Shown: piece by piece, positions 31,665 to 41,442 of the stretch | Numbering within the stretch: the stretch's first letter is position 1 | Layout: each line of letters opens with the position of its first letter | Origin: Leifsonia sp. ALI-44-B | GTDB lineage: Bacteria > Actinomycetota > Actinomycetes > Actinomycetales > Microbacteriaceae | Direction: 5' to 3' | DNA length: 64,000 nt | Assembly: GCF_001984125.1 (NCBI RefSeq) | Contig: NZ_MTQL01000007.1 | Coordinates: forward strand, 930,001 to 994,000 | Made by a program: the position numbers and the translations under genes | The notes under the pieces: model-generated | Told to the model about the DNA's origin: nothing | What the model saw: only the letters and a program-made list of their open reading frames with translations | The model's database searches: none

Positions 31665-33128
31665 TCAGTGCAGCCCCTTCGTCGACGCGATCACGGGCGC
31701 CATCTTCTTGCCCAGCGCCTCATAGAACATCGACAGCGGGAATTCGTCGTCGAGCACGGCATCCGTGTAACCCTTCGGCGGCCCCTGCAGCACCTCGTCG
31801 GGCAGCCCGCGCGCCCATGCTGATGCCGGATGCGGGGCCAGCGTCGCCGAGATCAGCGCGTGCGCGGCCAGCCAGTGTGCGACCTTCGGCCGGTCGATCG
31901 AACGCCAATACAACTCGTTGATGGCGTCGCTGAGTGCCACGACGACGGCGGGCACAGCATCCCAGTCGAAGGCCAGGCGTGTGTCGGTCCAGTGCAGCAC
32001 GCCGTGCTGGTGCAGCCAGGCGAAGAGCAGCTGCCCGCCGAGCCCGTCGTAGTTGCGCACGCGGTCGCCCGTCAGCGGGAAACGGAACAACCGGTCGAAC
32101 AGGATGGCGTATTGCACGAGCCCGGCCATGCGCAGCGTCGTGCGCTCGATGTCGTTGAGCGACGCCTCGTCACGGGCGCCGAGTGCCGCCTGAACGGCCA
32201 CCGATTCGCGGAATGCCGTGAGGTCGCAGCGCAACTCCTCGAGCGAGTAGAGGAAGTAGGGCATGCGCTGTTTGATCATGAACGGGTCGAACGGCAGGTC
32301 CCCGCGCATATGCGTGCGGTCGTGGATGAGGTCCCACATCACGAACGTGTGCTCGGCCAGCTGCTGATCGGCCAGGAGTGCCGCGGCCTCGTCGGGCAGG
32401 TCGAGGCGCGTGATGCTCGCGGCCTCGGTGACCACGCGGCGGAATCGAGCGGCCTCGCGGTCGGCGAAGATGGCGCCCCACGTGAACGTCGGCACCTCGC
32501 GCATGGCCACGGTCTCGGGAAAGAGCACGGCCGAGTTGGTGTCGTAGCCCGGCGTGAAGTCGAGGAAGCGGATCGGAACGAACAGCTTGTTCTCGTAGTC
32601 GCCGGCCTCGAGGTCGTGCACGAATTCGGGCCAGATGGTCTCGACGAGCACGGCCTCGACGAACCGGTTGGTGCTGCCGTTCTGCGTGTACATGGGGAAC
32701 ACGACGAGGTGGGCGAGCCCGTCGACGCGGTTCTGCTGCGGCTGGAACGCGCGCAGCGAGTCGAGGAAGTCGGGCACCCCGAAGCCGCCGTCGGCCCACC
32801 GCGCGAAGTCGAGGTCGACGAGTCGCAGGTAGTCGGCGTCGTGCTCGAACGACGGCGCCAGCTCGCGGATGCTGTCGCGCACCGTCTGCACGAGTCGGGC
32901 GGCTTCATCGTGGTGGCTCGTGTCGCCCGCCTCGCCGACCGAGCCGTCGCGCAGCTGCAACTCCTGCAACCGCGTGGCCGCGCGCTTCAGGTTCTGCCAC
33001 GCGGGCGTCTCGACGAGGGCGCGGTTCGCGCGCGTCACGGGGGAGGCTTCCGACAGGAGCTCGTCTTCGACGACCTCCGGTTCGCCGACGACGGCTGCGG
33101 TGTGCGCAGGTGTGCTGTTTTCGGACAT
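31665..33128 (-). CDS. DUF6421 family protein
   Basis: 487 residues, soluble. Recognised from DGLAHLVVFPMYTQNGSTNR, DFTPGYDTNSAVLFPETVAM, WDLIHDRTHMRGDLPFDPFM with IKQRMP, and the C-terminal DEFPLSMFYEALGKKMAPVI with ASTKG, all characteristic of this actinobacterial family. The invariant His/Asp/Arg cluster around HDRTHMRGDLPFD suggests a metal or substrate site. No function is established. AGGAGG precedes the start and it appears monocistronic; an AAGACGC/GCGTCTT inverted repeat (33177-33201) lies upstream. Confidence 0.85.
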   Translation of the reverse strand: MSENSTPAHTAAVVGEPEVVEDELLSEASPVTRANRALVETPAWQNLKRAATRLQELQLRDGSVGEAGDTSHHDEAARLVQTVRDSIRELAPSFEHDADYLRLVDLDFARWADGGFGVPDFLDSLRAFQPQQNRVDGLAHLVVFPMYTQNGSTNRFVEAVLVETIWPEFVHDLEAGDYENKLFVPIRFLDFTPGYDTNSAVLFPETVAMREVPTFTWGAIFADREAARFRRVVTEAASITRLDLPDEAAALLADQQLAEHTFVMWDLIHDRTHMRGDLPFDPFMIKQRMPYFLYSLEELRCDLTAFRESVAVQAALGARDEASLNDIERTTLRMAGLVQYAILFDRLFRFPLTGDRVRNYDGLGGQLLFAWLHQHGVLHWTDTRLAFDWDAVPAVVVALSDAINELYWRSIDRPKVAHWLAAHALISATLAPHPASAWARGLPDEVLQGPPKGYTDAVLDDEFPLSMFYEALGKKMAPVIASTKGLH

Positions 33129-33285
33129 GGTGAACCTCCTTCGCGAGATCGAGCGTGTGGCTCAACGCTAACGAAGAAGACGCGCTTTTCGGTTGCGTCT
33201 TTCAGCGAAAAGGTGTGCGCGGGCGGCGACTGGCGCGCGAAATCACCCGCGAAACCGGTCTTTCACGCAAGCGGCCCCGAACGGG

Positions 33286-34218
33286 TCACGCCCAGCGCTT
33301 GTTGACCCAGCGCTCGAGCAGGCCGACCAGGGCATCCGTGAGCTTGCCGATGACGGCGAGCAGGATGATGGCGAGGAAGATGCGGTCGATGCGCCCGTTG
33401 TTCTGCGAATCGATCAGCAGGAATCCGAGGCCCATCGACGAGGCGATCAACTCGGCGGCCACGAGGAACAGCCAGGACTGCGCGAGCGCCAGGCGCAGAC
33501 CCGAGATGACGGAGGGCAGCACGGCCGGCAGCTGGATGGTGGTGAAGAGCTTCACGCCACGTAGCCCGAACGCGCGCCCGGCCTCGACGAGGTTGCGGTC
33601 GACGTGGCGCAGGGCCGCCGAGATGGTCGTGTAGACGGGGAAGAACGCGCCGATGACGATCAGGGTGATCTTCGACTCCTCGCCGATCTTCAGCCACAGG
33701 ATGAGCAGCGGGATCCACGCGAGCGAGGGCACCGCGCGGATGGCGCCGAGGGTGGGCGCCACGAGGATGTCGGCGAGGCGCGAGAGCCCCACGACGGCGC
33801 CCAGGATGATTCCGAGCACGGCTCCGATCGCGAAACCGATGAGCACGCGCTGCAACGAGATGGCCATGTACTGGCCGAGCAGGCCGCGCTGGATGAGGTC
33901 GATGCCCGCGTTCCAGACCATGGCGGGCGAGGGCAGCTGCGACACGGGCACGAGGCCGAGCGATGTCGACAGCTCCCATCCCACCAGGATCAGAATGGGC
34001 AGGATGCTGCCGCCCACGATGACGAACCACGTGCGGCGTGTGAGCGGCCGACGCCCGCGGGCGCTGTCGGACCGGCGGTCGCTGGCCTCGCTGCGGGCCG
34101 CCACCTCGGGGCGCACACGTGTGGCGGCCGGCGTCGCGTATTCGGCGGCGGGCGGCATCACGCCGACCGCCCCGCGGCGCACCTGTTCGCTGTTCGTCAG
34201 CTGGTCGTTGTCAGACAT
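33286..34218 (-). CDS. ssuC: ABC transporter permease, sulfonate/nitrate/taurine type (SsuC-like)
   Basis: 310 residues: a cytoplasmic N-terminal tail of about 65 residues, then six helices. The coupling loop DRNLVEAGRAFGLRGVKLFT corresponds to the EAA motif, and the preceding helices (VLGIILGAVVGLSRLADILV, APTLGAIRAVPSLAWIPLLI) are typical of the SsuC/TauC/NrtB group. Last gene of a minus-strand ATPase - binding protein - permease set. The exact substrate (alkanesulfonate, taurine, nitrate or other) is not fixed by sequence. Confidence 0.85.
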   Translation of the reverse strand: MSDNDQLTNSEQVRRGAVGVMPPAAEYATPAATRVRPEVAARSEASDRRSDSARGRRPLTRRTWFVIVGGSILPILILVGWELSTSLGLVPVSQLPSPAMVWNAGIDLIQRGLLGQYMAISLQRVLIGFAIGAVLGIILGAVVGLSRLADILVAPTLGAIRAVPSLAWIPLLILWLKIGEESKITLIVIGAFFPVYTTISAALRHVDRNLVEAGRAFGLRGVKLFTTIQLPAVLPSVISGLRLALAQSWLFLVAAELIASSMGLGFLLIDSQNNGRIDRIFLAIILLAVIGKLTDALVGLLERWVNKRWA

Positions 34219-34305
34219 CGAGTCCTCTGCGTTCGAAGGGCGGGGCGGGGCGTGTGCGGGGCGGACGGGTGTGCGCGGGGCGCGCGGCGGCGGGGTCGCG
34301 GGTCG

Positions 34306-35364
34306 TTACTTCGAGCCGACGGCGTCCGGGTCGGCCTTCTCGGCGAACTCGGGGTCGAGCAGCGACGACAGGGCGTCGTCGATCTGCTTCTGGTCGGGCA
34401 CGTCGCCGGATTCGACGAAGATCGGTCCGATGATCTTGAGCACCTTCTCCTGCGCGCTGCCGGGAACGTTGTCGACGTCGAGGTTCGAGCGTTCGGTGAT
34501 GACCTTGGTGGCCACGGCCGAGTCGAGGCCCGCGACATCCGCGAGGATCTGGGCGGTCTCATCGGGGTTCTCGGCGGCCCAGGCTCGGGCGTGCTCGTAC
34601 GTGTCGACCACCGTCTGCGCCACATCGGGCTTGGCGTCGAGGAACGTCTCGGTCGCGTTGAGGAAGCCGTAGCTGTTGAAGTCGACGTTGCGGTAGATGA
34701 GCTTCGCTCCCGCTTCTTCGGCGCCGGCCATGATCGGGTCGAGGCCGGCCCAGGCGTCGACCGAGCCGTTCTGCAGGGCGGCCCAGCCGTCGGCGTGCTG
34801 CAGGTTCTCGATGGTGACGTCGCTGGCCGAGAGGCCGTTCTCCTCGAGCGCCTGCAGGAGGAAGAAGTAGGGGTCGGTGCCCTTGGTGGCGGCGATCTTC
34901 TTGCCCTTGAGCTGCTCGACCGACGTGATGTCGGAGTTCGGGCCGACCGCGAGGGCCGACCATTCGGGCTGCGAGAAGATGTCGATGGTCTTGATGGGCG
35001 AGCCGTTCGAGCGGGCCAGCAGCGCGGCCGAACCGGCGGTCGATCCCACGTCGATGGCGTTGGCACGCAGGGCCTCGTTGGCCTTGTTCGAACCCGCCGA
35101 CTGCACCCAGTTGACCGTGATGTCCTGGTCCTCGAGGGCGTCTTCCAGCCATCCCTGGTCCTTGATCACGAGCGACAGCGGGTTGTAGGTGGCGAAGTCG
35201 ATGTTGAGCGTGCCGCCCTCGGTCTTCGTGTCGGAGGAGGCCTGGTCGTTGTCGGAGCCAGCGCTCGGGTTCTGGGTTTCGCCGGCGACGCAGCCGGAGA
35301 GCAGCAGGGCGGCGGTGGCAGCGCCCGCGACGACGGCGGCGATGCTGAGACGTTTCTTGCGCAT
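34306..35364 (-). CDS. ssuA: ABC substrate-binding lipoprotein, sulfonate type (SsuA-like)
   Basis: 352 residues. The signal peptide ends LLLSGCVAG, giving a lipid-anchored protein. The mature part has the NMT1/SsuA pattern: LNIDFATYNPLSLVIKDQGW, LEDALEDQDITVNWVQSAGS then NKANEALRANAIDVGSTAGSA, and GKKIAATKGTDPYFFLLQAL. The ATPase gene is 82 bp upstream and the permease follows after 87 bp. No monooxygenase (ssuD) gene is present, so sulfonate specificity is a family-level guess. Confidence 0.88.
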   Translation of the reverse strand: MRKKRLSIAAVVAGAATAALLLSGCVAGETQNPSAGSDNDQASSDTKTEGGTLNIDFATYNPLSLVIKDQGWLEDALEDQDITVNWVQSAGSNKANEALRANAIDVGSTAGSAALLARSNGSPIKTIDIFSQPEWSALAVGPNSDITSVEQLKGKKIAATKGTDPYFFLLQALEENGLSASDVTIENLQHADGWAALQNGSVDAWAGLDPIMAGAEEAGAKLIYRNVDFNSYGFLNATETFLDAKPDVAQTVVDTYEHARAWAAENPDETAQILADVAGLDSAVATKVITERSNLDVDNVPGSAQEKVLKIIGPIFVESGDVPDQKQIDDALSSLLDPEFAEKADPDAVGSK

Positions 35365-35446
35365 GGGGGTCCTTCTGGGCTGATGGTGCAGGAGGGCGGT
35401 GGGGGAGGTGAGGGGTGGAACGGGAGAGCGGGTCGGGCCGGATGCG

Positions 35447-36301
35447 TCAGCGGCGGGTGTGCCGGTCGATGCCGAGTCCGTCGAGCAGGCGTCCGCGCAG
35501 CTCGGCCAGGTCGGCCGATCCGCGGTCGCGGGGGCGTTCGCCCGGCACGGTGAGGGTTTCGACGATGGTCGAACCGTCGCGTCCGTCTTCGCGGCCGAGC
35601 AGGATGACGCGGTCGGCCAGTTGCAATGCTTCGTCGACGTCGTGGGTGACGAGCAGCACGGTGGTGGGGGCGGCGCGGTGGATGTCGAGCAGCAGGTCCT
35701 GCATCTTCAACCGGGTCAGCGCGTCGAGAGCCCCGAAGGGTTCGTCGAGCAGCAGCACGCCGGGATTGCGGGCGAGCGCGCGGGCCAGAGACGTGCGCTG
35801 CGCCATGCCGCCGGAGATCTCGCGGGGGCGGTGTCCAGCGAACTCGCCGAGGCCCACCAGGTCGATGAGGGTGGCGACGCGCTCGGCGCCGGCCTTCTTG
35901 TCGGTGCCGGGCGGCAGGCCGATGGCCACGTTGTCGGTCACGCTGCGCCAGGGGAGCAGGCGGGGCTCCTGGAAGCCGATGGCCGTGCGCCCGTCGGTGC
36001 CCGCGACGGGCTGGTCGTCGATCAGTGCGCCCCCGGTCGACGCGGTGTCGAGGCCGCCCGCGATGCGCAGGAGCGTGGACTTGCCGCATCCGCTCGTGCC
36101 CAGGATGGCGACCACTTCGCCGGGCGCGATCGTGAGGTCGATGTCGCGCAACACGGTGCGCTCGCCCGAGGCGGGGGTAGCGGCATCCGCCGACGAGGCC
36201 GCGCGGCCACGCTTCTTCTCGACCGGAAAGCTGCGGCTGAGCCCGTCGAAACGCACCGAGAACGCCGTATTGGCAGCGGTGGTGGGTGTGGGGGTGGCCA
36301 T
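35447..36301 (-). CDS. ssuB: ABC transporter ATP-binding protein, sulfonate type (SsuB-like)
   Basis: 284 residues with Walker [13 protein letters not shown]-loop [10 protein letters not shown], signature [20 protein letters not shown], Walker [17 protein letters not shown] and switch His in [11 protein letters not shown]. The RLLPW and DALTR sequences are typical of SsuB/TauB. First gene of the importer operon; divergent from asparagine permease across 175 bp. Confidence 0.92.
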   Translation of the reverse strand: MATPTPTTAANTAFSVRFDGLSRSFPVEKKRGRAASSADAATPASGERTVLRDIDLTIAPGEVVAILGTSGCGKSTLLRIAGGLDTASTGGALIDDQPVAGTDGRTAIGFQEPRLLPWRSVTDNVAIGLPPGTDKKAGAERVATLIDLVGLGEFAGHRPREISGGMAQRTSLARALARNPGVLLLDEPFGALDALTRLKMQDLLLDIHRAAPTTVLLVTHDVDEALQLADRVILLGREDGRDGSTIVETLTVPGERPRDRGSADLAELRGRLLDGLGIDRHTRR

Positions 36302-36476
36302 GTTTCAACGCTACCCAGGGCCTCGCGCGGATGTTTCGCCGCCTGTCACACGGCGTAACAGACCCCGGCCGACCAATATGATTTGCCCTCCCGTGCGACA
36401 CGCCGGGCGGAGGGCGTCGAAATCTCAGTTTTTGCGGAGCCGTGGCATGCTGGCCGTCTGCGAAAGGACGACACCC

Positions 36477-38069
36477 ATGACGCATTCCCCCGACGCCGAC
36501 CGTTCTCCGACGGCAAAGACCGACACCGCGGCCGATCTTCCGGATTACCAGCCGAACTCGAGCTTCGATGCCGAGCAGGCGGGCTATCAGAAGAACCTGA
36601 AGTCGCGTCAACTGCAGATGATCGCCATCGGTGGCGCCATCGGCACGGGTCTGTTCATGGGCGCGGGCGGCCGGCTCGCCATCGCCGGCCCATCGCTCGT
36701 CATCGTCTACGCCGTGTGTGGCGTGTTCGCGTTCTTCATCTTGCGCGCCCTCGGCGAGCTGGTCCTTCACCGCCCGTCGTCCGGCTCGTTCGTGTCCTAC
36801 GCGCGCGAATTCTTCGGCGAGAAGGCCGCCTTCGTGGCCGGATGGATGTACTTCCTCAACTGGGCCATGACGGCCATCGTCGATGTCACGGCCGTGGCTC
36901 TCTATGCCCAGTTCTGGTCGATGTTCACGGTCGTGCCGCAGTGGCTGCTCGCCCTCATCGCGCTCGTCGTGGTGCTCGGCGTGAACCTCGTGTCGGTCAA
37001 GGTCTTCGGCGAGCTGGAGTTCTGGTTCGCGCTCATCAAGGTCGTCGCGCTCGTGGCGTTCCTCGGCATCGGAACCGTGTTCCTCGCGGCCGGCTGGCCC
37101 ACCGAGGAGGGTGTCACGGGCGTCGCGATGCTGGCCGACAACGGCGGCTTCTTCCCCACGGGGCTGTTGCCCGGGGTGATCACTGTGACGGGTGTGCTCT
37201 TCGCCTACGCCTCGATCGAGCTCGTGGGAACGGCGGCGGGCGAGACCGCCAACCCCGAGAAGGTCATGCCGCGCGCCATCAACTCGGTCGTGTTCCGCAT
37301 CGCCGTGTTCTACGTCGGGTCGATCCTGCTGCTCTCGCTGCTGCTGCCCTACGACACCTACAAGGCGGGTCAAAGCCCGTTCGTCACGTTCTTCTCGCAC
37401 CTCGGCAACCCCGAGACGGGCGAGATCGCCGGGTCGATCATGAACTTCGTGGTGCTCACGGCGGCGCTCTCGAGCCTCAACGCCGGCCTCTACTCGACGG
37501 GCCGCATCCTGCACTCGATGGGCATGTCGGGCGCGGCGCCCAAGTTCACCACGCGCATGAACAAGGCGGGTGTGCCCTACGGCGGCATCATGCTCACGGT
37601 CGTCATCGCGCTCTTCGGCATCGCCCTCAACGCCTTCGTCCCCGAGGAAGCCTTCGAAATCGTGCTCAACGTGGCCGCGCTCGGCATCATCAGCACGTGG
37701 GCCATGATCGTCATCTGCCAGATGCAATTGCAGCGCTGGGCCGCCCAGGGTCGCCTGAAGCGACCGTCATTCCGGATGCCGGGGGCGCCCGTCACGTCGT
37801 GGATCACGCTCGTCTTCCTCGCCGTCGTGCTCGTGCTCATGGCCTTCGACTGGCCGACGGGAACCCTCACGGTCTCGTCGCTCGTGCTCATCATCCCGGC
37901 CCTCATCGTCGGCTGGCATTTCGCCAAACCGCGCGTGCTCGAGATCGCCAAGGCCCGCGACGGCCACACGGGCGCGTTCCCGGCCGTGGCCAACCGCTCG
38001 CCCATCGGCGGCGGCCCCGCGGCCGTCGACGGCGACGGCGACACGTCGGACCGCCGCTCGGGCCGCTGA
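36477..38069 (+). CDS. ansP: L-asparagine permease (APC family)
   Basis: 530 residues, twelve predicted helices. The start is the ATG at 36477, with AAAGGA upstream. The AnsP type is indicated by [20 protein letters not shown] and [12 protein letters not shown], then [20 protein letters not shown] and [16 protein letters not shown]. It imports L-asparagine with protons. The stop codon directly abuts the stop of the convergent DUF1801 gene. The C-terminal 45 residues are a charged cytoplasmic tail. Confidence 0.9.
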   Translation: MTHSPDADRSPTAKTDTAADLPDYQPNSSFDAEQAGYQKNLKSRQLQMIAIGGAIGTGLFMGAGGRLAIAGPSLVIVYAVCGVFAFFILRALGELVLHRPSSGSFVSYAREFFGEKAAFVAGWMYFLNWAMTAIVDVTAVALYAQFWSMFTVVPQWLLALIALVVVLGVNLVSVKVFGELEFWFALIKVVALVAFLGIGTVFLAAGWPTEEGVTGVAMLADNGGFFPTGLLPGVITVTGVLFAYASIELVGTAAGETANPEKVMPRAINSVVFRIAVFYVGSILLLSLLLPYDTYKAGQSPFVTFFSHLGNPETGEIAGSIMNFVVLTAALSSLNAGLYSTGRILHSMGMSGAAPKFTTRMNKAGVPYGGIMLTVVIALFGIALNAFVPEEAFEIVLNVAALGIISTWAMIVICQMQLQRWAAQGRLKRPSFRMPGAPVTSWITLVFLAVVLVLMAFDWPTGTLTVSSLVLIIPALIVGWHFAKPRVLEIAKARDGHTGAFPAVANRSPIGGGPAAVDGDGDTSDRRSGR

Positions 38070-38456
38070 TCAGCGCAGCTGCGCGGCCCACGAGCTGACG
38101 AGGGTGGCGAAGGCGCCGCGGTGTTCGAGGATCTGGTCGGATGAGCCGAAGGTGACGACGGCTCGGTTGCGGTCGGCCCAGCGCAACAGGCCAGCCGGGG
38201 CATCCACGGTGATCTCGGGATGCTCGGGCTTCGGTTTCGCGCCCGTGTGCAGAATCACCTGAACTGCCGTTGGCCGCCGAAAGTTGAATGTCGCAAAATC
38301 GTCGACGGTCGCGAAGTTCGGGGCCTTCCACTTCAGCGTCTCGACGACGCCGGGCGCGGCATCGAGGAGCGCCTCGCGCAAGCCTCGGGCCGACTCGGCC
38401 ATCGGATGCTCGAGCCCTGCCCAATACTCGTCCGCCGCAGCGTCGCTTCTACCCAT
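38070..38456 (-). CDS. DUF1801 (YdhG-like) protein
   Basis: 128 residues, single YdhG/DUF1801 domain: ESARGLREALLDAAPGVVET and LKWKAPNFATVDDFATFNF, then VQVILHTGAKPKPE and a C-terminal helix. The family has a small alpha/beta fold of unknown role. It ends one base from the asparagine permease stop, the two genes being convergent with no gap. Confidence 0.9.
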   Translation of the reverse strand: MGRSDAAADEYWAGLEHPMAESARGLREALLDAAPGVVETLKWKAPNFATVDDFATFNFRRPTAVQVILHTGAKPKPEHPEITVDAPAGLLRWADRNRAVVTFGSSDQILEHRGAFATLVSSWAAQLR

Positions 38457-38504
38457 GCCTCAGTATGGCGCTGCCATGCCGTCGCTGCCCGAAGAATTTC
38501 TGCG

Positions 38505-39410
38505 TCAGGCAGGGAGCTCCGGCGCGTCGATGGGCGTCGCCGTGCCCGTCACGGTGATGCCACCCGCCGCCGGGATGTCGACCGTCAGCAGGCTGGGCAA
38601 CCCCACGTGCCGTCCCTGACGAACCAGCACGCGCGTGAGAGTCGCCATGGCTCCGAGCGACCGCAGGTAGCCGCCGAGGGACGCCGCGGCCGAACCGGTC
38701 GCCGGGTCTTCGGTGATGGCCCCGACGGGGAACAGGTTGCGCGCCTCGATCTCGAGGTGGGCGGGCGGTGTATCGCCTCTAGCATCCGAGTCGGGCACGT
38801 GGATGACCGTGACGGTGCCCGCCCAGCCCCGCGCGTCCATGAGTGCCCGCATGGCAGCCGGGTCGAACGTGAACGCGTCGAAGCGCTCGAGCTTACGGAT
38901 GGCGACGACCGGATGCCAGTTGCCCGCGAACGATTCGCGCACGGGAAAGCGGGCGTCGAGGTCATCCGGCCCGACGTCGATCAGTGCGAGCAGCTCATCG
39001 GTGGTGGGGCCGTCGAGCTCGCGCACCTCGGGTTCGACGCTCGTGAACGAGGCCGTGACCGAGCCGTCGGCGCCCGTCGAGGTCTCGATGCGCACATCGC
39101 CCGCGGCCGTGCCGAACACGTAGGTGCCCACACCATCCCGCTCGGCGAGGGCGACGGCCGTGGCGATGGTGGCGTGGCCGCAGAAGGGGACCTCGGCTCC
39201 GGGCGAGAAATAGCGGACGCGCACGTGCCGCTGGTCGCCGCCCACCGCGTGCTCCACGACGAAGGCCGTTTCGGCGTATCCCACGCGGCGCGCGATGGCC
39301 TGCATGGTCTCGCCGTCGAGGGGGCGCGCGTCGAGCACGACGCCGGCGGGGTTGCCCCCGGGGTTTCCATCGGCGAAGGCGCTCAGGCGCAGCACATCAG
39401 CGGTCACCAT
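38505..39410 (-). CDS. PhzF family protein (isomerase/epimerase fold)
   Basis: 301 residues from the ATG at 39410, matching the usual family length. RLSAFADGNPGGNPAGVVLD at the start, YAETAFVV with the conserved catalytic-type Glu, YFSPGAEVPFCGHATIATAV, and NLFPVGAITEDPATGSAAAS are diagnostic of the two-domain diaminopimelate-epimerase-like PhzF fold. No other phenazine genes are present, so it is a PhzF-like enzyme of unknown substrate rather than part of phenazine synthesis. Confidence 0.92.
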   Translation of the reverse strand: MVTADVLRLSAFADGNPGGNPAGVVLDARPLDGETMQAIARRVGYAETAFVVEHAVGGDQRHVRVRYFSPGAEVPFCGHATIATAVALAERDGVGTYVFGTAAGDVRIETSTGADGSVTASFTSVEPEVRELDGPTTDELLALIDVGPDDLDARFPVRESFAGNWHPVVAIRKLERFDAFTFDPAAMRALMDARGWAGTVTVIHVPDSDARGDTPPAHLEIEARNLFPVGAITEDPATGSAAASLGGYLRSLGAMATLTRVLVRQGRHVGLPSLLTVDIPAAGGITVTGTATPIDAPELPA

Positions 39411-39494
39411 CCCAGTCTGGCGAGCGCTGGGCGGCCGGGGCAAGAGGCCAATTCGCCACTGCCGGTCCGGGCGATCCTGCCCTATGCTCACCGC

Positions 39495-39974
39495 ATGGCC
39501 GAATCGATTCAGGATGCTCAGAACCGGGTTCTCGCGCTCAACAGCGACGACCGCCCCTTCCTCTACGAACCCACCGCCGTCGGCATCCACGCCACGTGGA
39601 AGTACGCCGACCAGAAGTGGCTCGGTTTCTTCGGCGCAGGTGTGCGCCAGGGGTCGTACGACCTCTACGTGACGCTCGACCCCGACGACGGCACGTGGGA
39701 ATTCGACGAAACGTCGGCGGATGCTGAGGCCACCGTCAATTCCGACGGGCTGCACGGCGAGAAGAAGTGGCAGAGCGGCTCGCAGAAGTCGTTCACGCTC
39801 AACAAGAGCTTCGCGCCCCTCGCCGAGTCGAAGGACCGCCAGGGCACGCACACGGGCCAGTTCTTCGGCTATCGCTTCGACACCGACGAGATCAAGCAGC
39901 CCCTCATCGACGCCCTGACGGCGGCGGGCTACTCCCGCAAGAAGGGCTTCTTCGGCAAGCTCTTCGGCGGCTGA
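39495..39974 (+). CDS. conserved small soluble protein, function unknown
   Basis: 159 residues from the ATG at 39495. There is no Shine-Dalgarno; TATGCT (39483-39488) lies six bases before the ATG, so a leaderless transcript is likely. The sequence is aromatic-rich (EPTAVGIHATWKYADQKWLG, GSYDLYVTLDPDDGTWEFDE), followed by a polar middle and a basic, hydrophobic end KKGFFGKLFGG that might contact membrane. No family recognised. Divergent from the PhzF gene by 84 bp. Confidence 0.8.
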   Translation: MAESIQDAQNRVLALNSDDRPFLYEPTAVGIHATWKYADQKWLGFFGAGVRQGSYDLYVTLDPDDGTWEFDETSADAEATVNSDGLHGEKKWQSGSQKSFTLNKSFAPLAESKDRQGTHTGQFFGYRFDTDEIKQPLIDALTAAGYSRKKGFFGKLFGG

Positions 39975-40071
39975 GGCGGCCGGTCTCCTGGCCGCCCGCG
40001 GTGGCCCCGAAATGGTCACAATCCGTTTGCACGCGCGGCTGCGAACTCGGGATGAAGAAAAAGTCGCAGGA

Positions 40072-40086
40072 GTTTCGTGACGAAAC
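40072..40086. promoter_or_regulatory. 15-bp palindrome upstream of csbD-like gene
   Basis: GTTTCGTGACGAAAC is a perfect 7-bp inverted repeat with a one-base centre, 56 bp before the CsbD start. It could be an operator or part of a stress promoter. Confidence 0.45.
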
Positions 40087-40142
40087 CCGGCGGCCACCCG
40101 TCTTATCCGTGTACGTAACCCGAATCGTGAAAGGGGCTCATC

Positions 40143-40316
40143 ATGAGCGCAGCAGACAAGATCAAGAACGCCGCTGAAGAACTCGCCGGCAAGGCCAAAG
40201 AGGCCGTTGGCAACGCGACCAACAACGACAAGCTCGTCGCCGAGGGCAAGGCCGACCAGACCAAGGCCAACGTCAAGCAGACCGGCGAAGACGTGAAAGA
40301 CGTCTTCAAGAACTAG
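40143..40316 (+). CDS. CsbD family stress protein
   Basis: 57 residues, in a frame easily missed because it is so short. MSAADKIKNAAEELAGKAKE, AVGNATNNDKLVAEGKADQT, KANVKQTGEDVKDVFKN is a typical CsbD-like sequence: hydrophilic, helical, Lys/Ala/Asp-rich. CsbD proteins are made under general stress; their mechanism is unknown. GAAAGGGG precedes the start. Monocistronic, with a palindrome upstream and a strong hairpin downstream. Confidence 0.93.
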   Translation: MSAADKIKNAAEELAGKAKEAVGNATNNDKLVAEGKADQTKANVKQTGEDVKDVFKN

Positions 40317-40427
40317 TCGCCTCGACGTGGCGGCTCTCGCCGAGAACGAGGCGCCCTTGGGCCGTCCTCGCCATCGCGCGCGAGCCGCTGGCGTGGGCGC
40401 CGATGCCCGCAGAGCGCAGCGATAACG

Positions 40428-40459
40428 CGAAGCGGCCCACCCTCGGGTGAGCCGCTTCG
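40428..40459. terminator. bidirectional terminator between csbD-like and hydrolase genes
   Basis: CGAAGCGGC (40428-40436) pairs with GCCGCTTCG (40451-40459) and, after one mismatch, CACCC with GGGTG, leaving a 2-nt loop. It lies between two convergent genes. Confidence 0.75.
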
Positions 40460-40505
40460 TGGCTTGCGATCCCAAGACCGCCGCGCCGGTCGGGCGCGTG
40501 CCGGG

Positions 40506-41327
40506 CTACTTCTTGATGAACTCGAGAATGTCCTGGTCCAGCTCGGTCTGGTAGGCGCCGTAGATGCCGTGCGGGGCACCCGCGTAGACCTTCAGGGTGC
40601 CGTCTTTGACGAGCTTGATCGTCTTCTCGGCCGCCGCGGCGATGGGCACGATCTGGTCGTCGTCACCGTGCGCGATGAAGATCGGCACATCGAGGGCCTT
40701 GAGGTCCTCGGTGAAGTCGGTCTCGGAGAAAGCCTTCACGCAGTCGTAGGCCGCGGCGAGGTTCACGAGCATGCCCTGGCGCCAGAAATCATCCTTGGCC
40801 CCCTGCGAAACGGAGCTGCCGTCGCGGTTGGCGCCGAAGAAGGCTTCGGACAGGTCCTGGTAGAACTGCGACGCATCTTCGAGCACGCCGGCGCGGATGC
40901 CGTCGAACACCTCGATGGGCGTGCCCTCGGGGTTGTCGTCGGTCTTCACCATGAGGGGCGGAACGGCACCGGCCGTGATGACCTTCACCACGCGACCCTC
41001 GCCGTGCTGGGCCGCGTAACGCACGACCTCTCCACCGCCGGTCGAGTGGCCGATGACGACGAGATCGTGCAGGTCCAGGGCCTCCACCAGCTCGGCGAGA
41101 TCCTGAGCGTAGGTGTCCATGTCGTTGCCCGTGTACGTCTTCGACGAGCGTCCGTGGCCGCGGCGGTCGTGCGCGATCGCGCGGTAGCCGGCATCGGCCA
41201 GGACTTTCAGCTCCTTCTGCCAGGCGTCCGACGACAGCGGCCAGCCGTGGCTGAGCAGCACGGGCTGACCCGAGCCCTGTTCGGTGTAATAGATCTCGGT
41301 TCCATCGGTGGTGGTGATGTAAGGCAT
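40506..41327 (-). CDS. alpha/beta hydrolase, non-heme chloroperoxidase type
   Basis: 273 residues from the ATG at 41327. The catalytic triad is visible: Ser95 in VIGHSTGGGE, an Asp in AHGDDDQIVP (about 223-224), and His253 in AGAPHG. LSHGWPLSSDAW and IAHDRRGHGRSS complete the haloperoxidase/esterase-type fold. In vitro such proteins act as perhydrolases or esterases; the natural substrate is unknown. A TetR gene lies 115 bp upstream in the same direction and may regulate it. Confidence 0.93.
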   Translation of the reverse strand: MPYITTTDGTEIYYTEQGSGQPVLLSHGWPLSSDAWQKELKVLADAGYRAIAHDRRGHGRSSKTYTGNDMDTYAQDLAELVEALDLHDLVVIGHSTGGGEVVRYAAQHGEGRVVKVITAGAVPPLMVKTDDNPEGTPIEVFDGIRAGVLEDASQFYQDLSEAFFGANRDGSSVSQGAKDDFWRQGMLVNLAAAYDCVKAFSETDFTEDLKALDVPIFIAHGDDDQIVPIAAAAEKTIKLVKDGTLKVYAGAPHGIYGAYQTELDQDILEFIKK

Positions 41328-41442
41328 GCGTGTTGTCCCTCTCGCGAGCCGGAAAGTTTCGGTCATGCCGAACCTACGGCGAAGGGGGTCCCGAGCGATA
41401 CAGCGCGCAGTCGATACCTGTTCCGTCACCTGTCCAATGGCG

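Noticed and set aside
38505-39410. Phenazine biosynthesis cluster suggested by the PhzF-like gene
   Set aside because: PhzF-like proteins are widespread and no phzA-E or phzG genes are present.
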